Part shown: positions 6,383 to 13,927 of the stretch, one piece after another
How positions within the stretch are numbered: position 1 is the stretch's first letter
Layout of the letters: every line of letters starts with the position of its first letter
Assembly: GCA_031267455.1 (NCBI GenBank)
Contig: JAIRZC010000178.1
Span: 1 to 13,927 of the forward strand
Source of the DNA: Accumulibacter sp.
GTDB lineage: Bacteria > Pseudomonadota > Gammaproteobacteria > Burkholderiales > Rhodocyclaceae
Direction of reading: 5' to 3'
DNA: 13,927 nucleotides
The notes under the pieces: model-generated
Database searches by the model: none
What the model saw: only the letters and a program-made list of their open reading frames with translations
Told to the model about the DNA's origin: nothing
Made by a program: the position numbers and the translations under genes

Positions 6383-7486
6383 ATGACCCGCTTTGCCTGC
6401 GTTTTTCTCTTGGCCCTGTTTTTCGTTTTCCGCGCGCACGCCCAGGAAGCCGTTTCCGACGATTCCACCACCGAGCTTCGGCTTGCAAAAAACGCGCCGC
6501 AAACCTATACCGTCCTCGCGGGCGATACCCTCTGGGGCATCGCGGCCAAATTCCTCGAAGAGCCCTGGCGCTGGCACGAATTGTGGCGAATGAACAGCGA
6601 GCAGGTCAAGAATCCCCAGCATATCTTTCCGGGCGACATTCTCGTCGTGGAATACGACATGGATAAAGTGCCCCGCCTCAAGATACAGACGACCGGCCCC
6701 AATTCGCCGCGCGACTACCCTTCTTCTTCCAGGGAAATTAAGCTCGAACCCAAGATTTATCAGGACCGGAATGGCCAGAGCATCCCTGCCATTCCTCCCA
6801 ACGTTATCGAGCCTTTCATCTCGGCGCCGCTCGTCGTCGAAGAGAACGATCTCAAAAATGCCGCTACGCTCGTCGCCACTTCGCAAGACAGAGTCTTCCT
6901 CGGCAAGGGCGACACGGCCTATGTCGAAGGCGCTGACCCCACCAGGGAATTCTGGCAGATCTATCGCGAAACGAAGCCCTTGGTCGACCCTGAGAATCCG
7001 CTCCAGCCCCTCGGTTATGAAGCTTTTTATCTTGGAACGGCCAAGCAGGTCGTCCTTGGGAACCCGGCGACCTTCGAAATCCTCTCTGCGAAAGAAGAAT
7101 TGGGGCGCGGCGATCGTCTCCTGCCTTCCGAGCGCCCTCCTCTGGTCGATTATGTACCGCACAAGCCGGATTTTCAGATTGAAGGCCGAATTATCTCGAT
7201 TTATGGCGTTCCAGTTCATGGTACGATCGGTACGGCCGGATCGAGCTCGGTTGTTTCGATCAATCGCGGAAAGCGCAACGGAATCGAAGTCGGACATGTC
7301 CTTGCGATCTCCCGGAACCGCACGGTTTACGTCTATGACAAGGCAAATCGCCGTACCTCCCTCCAAGTTCCACCGAATCGAAGCGGCCTCCTTTTCATTT
7401 TCAGAACCTTCGACAAGGTTTCCTACGGTCTGGTCGTTCACGCCGAGGGTGTCGTCGAAACCAATGACTTTATCCAAACCCCTTGA
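6383..7486 (+). CDS. LysM-domain exported protein
   Basis: A 367-residue protein, probably periplasmic and peptidoglycan-binding. A signal peptide covers residues 1-20 (TRFACVFLLALFFVFRAHA, cleavage after AHA). A single LysM domain lies at about 40-91 (YTVLAGDTLWGIAAKFLEEP, then WRMN and IFPGDILVV). The remaining 270 residues have no motif I can name, although the stretch VYVYDKANRR and the final RSGLLFIFRTFDKVSYGLVV occur in the LysM proteins usually found just upstream of dprA in beta- and gammaproteobacteria. ATG 6383 is preferred because the signal peptide starts right there and GAGG lies 8 nt upstream. ATG 6302 is in frame, has GAGGAA 7 nt upstream and would add 27 residues ahead of the signal. 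The end overlaps dprA by 23 bp, so the two are co-expressed. Confidence 0.92.
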   Translation: MTRFACVFLLALFFVFRAHAQEAVSDDSTTELRLAKNAPQTYTVLAGDTLWGIAAKFLEEPWRWHELWRMNSEQVKNPQHIFPGDILVVEYDMDKVPRLKIQTTGPNSPRDYPSSSREIKLEPKIYQDRNGQSIPAIPPNVIEPFISAPLVVEENDLKNAATLVATSQDRVFLGKGDTAYVEGADPTREFWQIYRETKPLVDPENPLQPLGYEAFYLGTAKQVVLGNPATFEILSAKEELGRGDRLLPSERPPLVDYVPHKPDFQIEGRIISIYGVPVHGTIGTAGSSSVVSINRGKRNGIEVGHVLAISRNRTVYVYDKANRRTSLQVPPNRSGLLFIFRTFDKVSYGLVVHAEGVVETNDFIQTP

Positions 7487-8597
7487 AACCACAAGAGATA
7501 CCTCACTCGCCGGCTGGCTGAGACTGACGCTGATTCCCGGACTTGGCGGGGAGTCGCAGCGCAGGCTTCTTTCCGCGTTCGGCCTCCCGGAAAATATCTT
7601 TTCACTGAGACGCTCTGAGCTTCGCCGTGTCGTCGGCGACAAGACGATCGATCTCCTTCTTGGTACCGACAATGCGGCGCGCGTCGACGCGGCGCTCGAC
7701 TGGACCAGAATACCGGGACGATCTCTTCTCACGCTGGCCGATCCTCTCTACCCACGTGCTCTGCTCAACATCCCGGACCCGCCCGTCCTTCTCTACATTC
7801 TCGGAAAACCTGAACTCTTGGGCCGAAAGGCGCTGGCAATCGTCGGAAGCCGTCGCCCAACTCCCCAAGGCGCGCGCGACGCTGAAAATTTCGCCGCCGC
7901 CCTGACGGAGGCCGGATTGTTGGTCGTGAGCGGCATGGCGCTCGGAATCGACGCGGCGGCGCACCGCGGCGCGTTGCGCGCCCAAGGCGGGACCATCGCT
8001 TTCATAGGTACGGGTATTGACCGCGTTTACCCGGCACGCAATAAGGACCTCGCCATCGAAATCGCCACTGCAGGCGCCATCGTTTCCGAATTTCCGATGG
8101 GAACACCCGCGGCGGCGTCCAACTTCCCGCGGCGAAACCGCCTGATTTCCGGTATCGCCGCCGGCGTCCTCGTCGTCGAGGCGACGACCGAAAGCGGTTC
8201 GCTGATCACCGCACGGCTTGCCGCAGAGCAGGGCCGCGAAGTTTGCGCGATTCCTGGATCCATTCATTCCCCCCAATCCCGAGGCTGTCATTGGCTCATC
8301 CGCCAGGGCGCGAAACTCGTCGAAACCGCGCAGGATGTTCTCGTTGAGATCGGTGAGTTCAGCCTCTCCGCCTCTCGTCCCGAGGCCGCTCCAGTCCAAC
8401 GCACCGCCGACGGGCCACCCGATCCTCTCGTCGCGCTTCTCGACCTCATGGGCTTCGATCCCTGCGGCCTCGACGATCTTCTCGTCCGCGCGCGCCTTCC
8501 CGCGGAATCCCTGACTCCGGCGCTTCTCCAACTCGAACTCGAGGGACGCGTCGCAAGCCTTCCGGGAGGACGTTACCAGAGGCTCTCATCCCAATAA
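7464..8597 (+). CDS. dprA: DNA processing protein DprA (Smf)
   Basis: A 377-residue protein, typical length for the proteobacterial three-domain form. DprA binds incoming single-stranded DNA and loads RecA during natural transformation, in the cytosol. An N-terminal helical HhH/SAM-like region includes TLIPGLGGESQRRLL (about 22-36). The central extended Rossmann fold spans about 90-290, with LAIVGSRRPTPQG (124-136), VVSGMALGIDAAAHRGAL (154-171), IGTGIDRVYPARN (181-193), FPRRNRLISG (221-230), ESGSLITARLAAEQGREV (243-260) and AIPGSI (262-267). A C-terminal winged-helix domain (about 318-377) closes the protein. ATG 7464 overlaps lysM by 23 bp and has only a distant GAGGG, suggesting translational coupling. 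Presence of dprA alone does not prove competence, because many non-transformable bacteria keep it. Confidence 0.97.
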   Translation: MTLSKPLETTRDTSLAGWLRLTLIPGLGGESQRRLLSAFGLPENIFSLRRSELRRVVGDKTIDLLLGTDNAARVDAALDWTRIPGRSLLTLADPLYPRALLNIPDPPVLLYILGKPELLGRKALAIVGSRRPTPQGARDAENFAAALTEAGLLVVSGMALGIDAAAHRGALRAQGGTIAFIGTGIDRVYPARNKDLAIEIATAGAIVSEFPMGTPAAASNFPRRNRLISGIAAGVLVVEATTESGSLITARLAAEQGREVCAIPGSIHSPQSRGCHWLIRQGAKLVETAQDVLVEIGEFSLSASRPEAAPVQRTADGPPDPLVALLDLMGFDPCGLDDLLVRARLPAESLTPALLQLELEGRVASLPGGRYQRLSSQ

Positions 8598-8807
8598 TTC
8601 CGTTTAAAAATCCTTTATTCTGAAATAAGTGCCGCTGGATTCCGCCAATGCGGCGCTACGCGCGAGTCGTCGCTTCTCCAACGCTTTTGTAGTCGAATTC
8701 CCTGGCGCGGCGCTTGCGCTTTTCCCTGAATTGCTCTTATCATCCCTGCTCCCGGAATCCCCCGGAAAATACTGTCGGCATCCTCGGCCGAAATTGCGAG
8801 TCACTTC
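8598..8807. other. Intergenic region between dprA and topB; no smg gene
   Basis: In related bacteria a DUF494 (smg) gene often sits here. I see no trace of one in these 210 bp. A 60-codon frame begins at GTG 8629 and ends in an ATGA overlap with topB, but it has no ribosome binding site and no family features. An imperfect stem GCCGC/GCGGC (8631-8635 and 8650-8654) is too weak to call a terminator. A candidate promoter for topB is listed separately. Confidence 0.5.
8714..8743 (+). promoter_or_regulatory. Candidate sigma-70 promoter of topB
   Basis: TTGCGC (8714-8719) and TATCAT (8738-8743) are separated by 18 nt and lie about 65 bp ahead of the topB ATG. Each hexamer matches 4 of 6 consensus bases. 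The 210-bp gap after dprA makes an independent topB promoter likely, but the match is modest. Confidence 0.3.
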
Positions 8808-11345
8808 ATGAGCAAAAAATTGATCATCCCGGAAAAACCTTCTGTCGCCACCGATGTCGCGCGCGCGCTCGGGGGGGTCACCCGCCGCGGCGAATATTTC
8901 GAGTCGGATGATTATGTGCTCTGTTCGGCTGTCGGTCACCTGCTCGAACTCGTGTGCCCCGAAAAATACGAAGTCAAGCGCGGCAAATGGTCTTTCGCAA
9001 ATCTTCCCGTCATCCCCCCGCACTTCGATCTGCGCCCAATCGAGAAAACCGAGGCGCGCTTGGCGTTGCTGTGCCGCCTGATCAGGCGCAAGGATATCGC
9101 TTCACTCGTCAACGCCTGCGACGCGGGACGGGAGGGGGAACTCATTTTCAACTATATCGCACAGTATGCCAAAGCCAGGAAGCCTGTCGAGCGCTTGTGG
9201 CTGCAATCCATGACACAACAGGCGATCCGCGATGCTTTCGCGCAATTGCGCCCCGAAATCGAAATGAAGGGACTCGCCGACGCCGCAGTGTGTCGTTCCG
9301 AAGCCGATTGGCTCGTCGGAATCAACGGTACGCGCGCGATGACGGCTTTCAATTCCAAGACCGGCGGATTTCACCTGACAACTGTTGGTCGCGTTCAGAC
9401 GCCGACCTTGATGCTCATGGTCGAACGCGAGGAGCGAATCCGAAAATTCAAACCGCGCAACTATTGGGAAGTCGAGGCGATTTTCTCCTGCGCATCGGGC
9501 GAATATCACGCCAAGTGGTTCGATGAGCGTTTCAGCAGGGCCGGAATAAAAGATGAACACGCGCGCGTCGATCGTTTGTGGGACGAAACAAGCGCGCTGG
9601 CGATCGTCGAAAAATGCAAAGGGAAACCGGGATGCGTTACCGAGGAAAAAAAGCCTGTAGCGCAGGCATCACCGCTTCTTTACGACTTGACCAGCCTCCA
9701 GCGCGATGCGAACAGTCGCTTCGGTTTCTCGGCGAAATCGACGCTTTCCCTTGCTCAGGCGCTATACGAAAAACACAAGCTCCTGACCTACCCGCGCACC
9801 GACGCGCGCGCCCTCCCAGAGGACTACCTAGGCACTGTCAAATCGATCCTCGCGATGCTCTCTGGTGGTGAAAGCCCCTCAATCACCCCGTACTCGCCAT
9901 TCGCTCGCCGGATACTCGACAAAAAATGGGTCGTTCCTAGCAAGCGAATATTCAACAACGCGAAAATCTCGGATCACTTTGCAATCATCCCTACCCTGCA
10001 GCCACCCAAGGCGCTGTCCGCGGCCGAACAGCAACTTTACGACCTGGTCCTCAAGCGTTTCCTGGCGGTTTTCCATCCGGCTGCCGAATACCTTCTGACG
10101 ACCCGTCTCACCCGCGTTGCTGAAGAAGCTTTCAAAACCGAGGGAAAGATTTTGGTCGACCCCGGGTGGCTTTCTGTTTACGGCCGCGAAGCCCAAGTCG
10201 ATGGCGAAGAAAACCTCGTCCCAGTCGTTCCCGGCGAACGTATCCAAACCCAAAAGCTGACTGTCAATTCCGGACAGACGCGCCCTCCGGCGCGTTTTTC
10301 CGAAGCGACCTTGCTTTCAGCCATGGAGGGCGCGGGAAAAACACTCGACGACGACGAACTCAAAGCCGCGATGGCGGGGCGCGGCCTCGGCACCCCGGCA
10401 ACACGCGCGCAGATCATAGAAAACCTCATCTCCGAACAATACGTTCTTAGAGAAGGACGTGAGCTCCACCCAACGGCAAAAGCGTTTTCGCTCCTCACTC
10501 TGCTCAACGGCCTCGGCGTCCCCGAGTTGACGGCGCCCGAGCTCACGGGAGAGTGGGAATACAAGCTCTCTCAAATGGAACGCGGCGAACTTGCGCGATC
10601 GAGTTTCATGAATGAGATCGCGCAAATGACGCAACATATCGTCGGACGCGCGAAAAGCTACGATAACGACACGATTCCCGGCGATTTCGGTCAACTCGAT
10701 GTCCCTTGTCCAAAATGCGCTGGGAAAATCAAGGAAACCTACAAAAAATTTCAATGTCAGTCTTGCGATTTTTCGCTTTGGAAGATCGTCGCAGGCCGCC
10801 AGTTCGAGGCCAGCGAAGTAGAAACGCTTATCCAGAAGCGCGAGATCGGCCCGCTTACGGGCTTCCGAAATAAGATGGGGCGGTCTTTCAGTGCGCTCAT
10901 TCGCCTGAACGGTGAGAACTCGCCCGAATTTGATTTCGGCGCGGGCACTAAGGACTCTGCTCAGGAAGCTGTCGACTTTTCGGGAAAAGAGGTACTCGGC
11001 ATCTGCCCCAAGTGTTCCGCGCGCGTTTTCGAGCACGCAATGGCCTATCTCTGTGAAAACGCGGCAGGTCACACGAAAAGCTGCGATTTCCGAACGGGAA
11101 AGATTATCCTCCAACAACCGCTTGAGCCCGAGCAGCTGCGAAAACTCTTGGATACGGGCCGGACCGACCTTCTGAAAGGCTTTGTTTCCGCGCGCACGCA
11201 TCGCAGGTTCTCGGCCTACTTGGTATCCACCCCTGATGGGAAAATCGCGTTTGAATTCGAAAAACGCGAGGCGAAACCGAAGGCTGCCCAGTCCCCGCGA
11301 GAACGCGCAAAGAGGCCACTTCGAAAAACGCCGGCCAGGGAATGA
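8808..11345 (+). CDS. topB: DNA topoisomerase III
   Basis: An 845-residue type IA topoisomerase that passes strands through a transient 5'-phosphotyrosyl break, acting in decatenation and recombination. The toprim domain starts KLIIPEKPSVA (Glu9) and continues with NACDAGREGELIF (Asp105; the position of the second acidic residue is Gly107). The catalytic tyrosine is Tyr328 in LLTYPRTDARALPEDY, the same residue number as in E. coli TopB. A second core motif, GRGLGTPATRA, is at about 524-534. Unlike E. coli TopB (about 650 residues), this protein has an extended C-terminus with two Cys-rich zinc-ribbon-like modules (Cys634, 637, 650, 653; and Cys733, 736, 749, 759) and a basic tail. This long form is what I expect beside dprA in betaproteobacteria; a TopA label is less fitting. 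ATG 8808 begins at the conserved N-terminus. Confidence 0.93.
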   Translation: MSKKLIIPEKPSVATDVARALGGVTRRGEYFESDDYVLCSAVGHLLELVCPEKYEVKRGKWSFANLPVIPPHFDLRPIEKTEARLALLCRLIRRKDIASLVNACDAGREGELIFNYIAQYAKARKPVERLWLQSMTQQAIRDAFAQLRPEIEMKGLADAAVCRSEADWLVGINGTRAMTAFNSKTGGFHLTTVGRVQTPTLMLMVEREERIRKFKPRNYWEVEAIFSCASGEYHAKWFDERFSRAGIKDEHARVDRLWDETSALAIVEKCKGKPGCVTEEKKPVAQASPLLYDLTSLQRDANSRFGFSAKSTLSLAQALYEKHKLLTYPRTDARALPEDYLGTVKSILAMLSGGESPSITPYSPFARRILDKKWVVPSKRIFNNAKISDHFAIIPTLQPPKALSAAEQQLYDLVLKRFLAVFHPAAEYLLTTRLTRVAEEAFKTEGKILVDPGWLSVYGREAQVDGEENLVPVVPGERIQTQKLTVNSGQTRPPARFSEATLLSAMEGAGKTLDDDELKAAMAGRGLGTPATRAQIIENLISEQYVLREGRELHPTAKAFSLLTLLNGLGVPELTAPELTGEWEYKLSQMERGELARSSFMNEIAQMTQHIVGRAKSYDNDTIPGDFGQLDVPCPKCAGKIKETYKKFQCQSCDFSLWKIVAGRQFEASEVETLIQKREIGPLTGFRNKMGRSFSALIRLNGENSPEFDFGAGTKDSAQEAVDFSGKEVLGICPKCSARVFEHAMAYLCENAAGHTKSCDFRTGKIILQQPLEPEQLRKLLDTGRTDLLKGFVSARTHRRFSAYLVSTPDGKIAFEFEKREAKPKAAQSPRERAKRPLRKTPARE

Positions 11346-11533
11346 CCAATAGAAGCTATCCCTCGGCTTATCCTCGAGAGGGCATGGATCCTTGTTTCAC
11401 GTGAAACATTCCGGGATTTTTTGTGGAATCCGCGTCGGAGCGCTGACGCCATCTCCAAATCATCGGCTGGATTCCGACTTTCCTGACGCGCGCCCTGTGT
11501 GGCGTATTTGACCCTTCTTGGCCTTTCATACGC
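11346..11533. other. Convergent intergenic region topB-gyrB
   Basis: These 188 bp between two converging genes hold a perfect parS palindrome (11393-11408) and several inverted repeats: CCCTC/GAGGG (11360-11364 and 11378-11382), GCGTC/GACGC (11432-11436 and 11445-11449, 8-nt loop), and the longer-range pair GGAATCC/GGATTCC (11425-11431 and 11469-11475), which encloses the GCGTC hairpin. One T6 run occurs at 11417-11422. None is a classical intrinsic terminator with the U run in the right place, though the nested GGAATCC structure could terminate one or both genes. Confidence 0.5.
11393..11408. other. parS: parS chromosome centromere site (ParB binding site)
   Basis: TGTTTCACGTGAAACA, a perfect 16-bp palindrome identical to the broadly conserved bacterial chromosomal parS (consensus TGTTNCACGTGAAACA). 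ParB-CTP binds it and spreads to form the partition complex that ParA moves at segregation; parS sites cluster around oriC in most bacteria. It lies in non-coding DNA between topB and gyrB, which fits an origin-proximal position. parA and parB are not in the window. Confidence 0.93.

Positions 11534-13927
<2,394 letters not shown>

Noticed and set aside
6771..7463. A 231-codon N-terminal extension of dprA
   Set aside because: It is only the out-of-frame reading of lysM; the dprA homology begins at ATG 7464.
6215..7732. 505-codon open frame on the minus strand opposite lysM and the start of dprA
   Set aside because: It lies antisense to lysM and dprA, which have clear domains; it has no recognisable motif and starts inside dprA. 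Long antisense frames are expected at this GC content.
7602..8531. 309-codon minus-strand frame opposite dprA
   Set aside because: Arg/Glu/Gly-rich shadow of the dprA codons with no domain.
8629..8811. 60-codon frame starting at GTG 8629 and overlapping the topB start as ATGA
   Set aside because: No Shine-Dalgarno, no signal peptide or domain, and no resemblance to DUF494; probably chance in non-coding DNA.
10317..11201. 294-codon minus-strand frame opposite topB
   Set aside because: Shadow of the conserved zinc-ribbon region of TopB; no ribosome binding site or motif.

Overview
The window reads as a housekeeping segment of a betaproteobacterial chromosome close to the replication origin. 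Several things point there: the block def-fmt-htpX-rsmB-DUF4390-ntrY on one strand, the divergent lysM-dprA-topB block, the adjacent gyrB, and a perfect 16-bp parS centromere site between topB and gyrB. GC content is moderately high, with many GCG/CGC codons. The lineage is inferred from gene order and protein style; there is no rRNA here to fix it.

Left block, minus strand, read right to left: def (peptide deformylase), fmt (Met-tRNA formyltransferase, ATGA overlap with def), htpX (M48 membrane protease behind a strong sigma-32-like promoter that overlaps the fmt stop), then a break, then rsmB (16S rRNA m5C methyltransferase), a DUF4390 exported protein and the N-terminus of an NtrY-like sensor kinase cut by the left edge. 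The break between htpX and rsmB holds two plus-strand genes for exported products: a 66-codon signal-peptide protein of unknown function with a near-perfect Shine-Dalgarno, and an S1/P1-type nuclease with all nine zinc-ligand positions. The nuclease has no usable upstream ATG and probably starts at TTG 2802.

Right block, plus strand: a 205-bp AT-rich divergent region, then a LysM-domain exported protein, dprA (overlapping lysM by 23 bp), a 210-bp gap where related genomes often carry smg/DUF494, and topB (topoisomerase III, active-site Tyr328). topB converges on gyrB, which enters from the right edge lacking only about its first 20 codons. The 188-bp convergent gap carries parS.

Functionally the genes cover translation initiation and maturation (def, fmt), ribosome modification (rsmB), membrane quality control (htpX), envelope and sensory functions (LysM, DUF4390, NtrY), DNA uptake and recombination (dprA), DNA topology (topB, gyrB) and chromosome segregation (parS). 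I see no tRNA, rRNA, CRISPR array, insertion sequence, phage or defence island. The window is largely conventional. The items most worth a second look are parS, the heat-shock promoter of htpX, and the exported-protein/nuclease pair inserted between htpX and rsmB.
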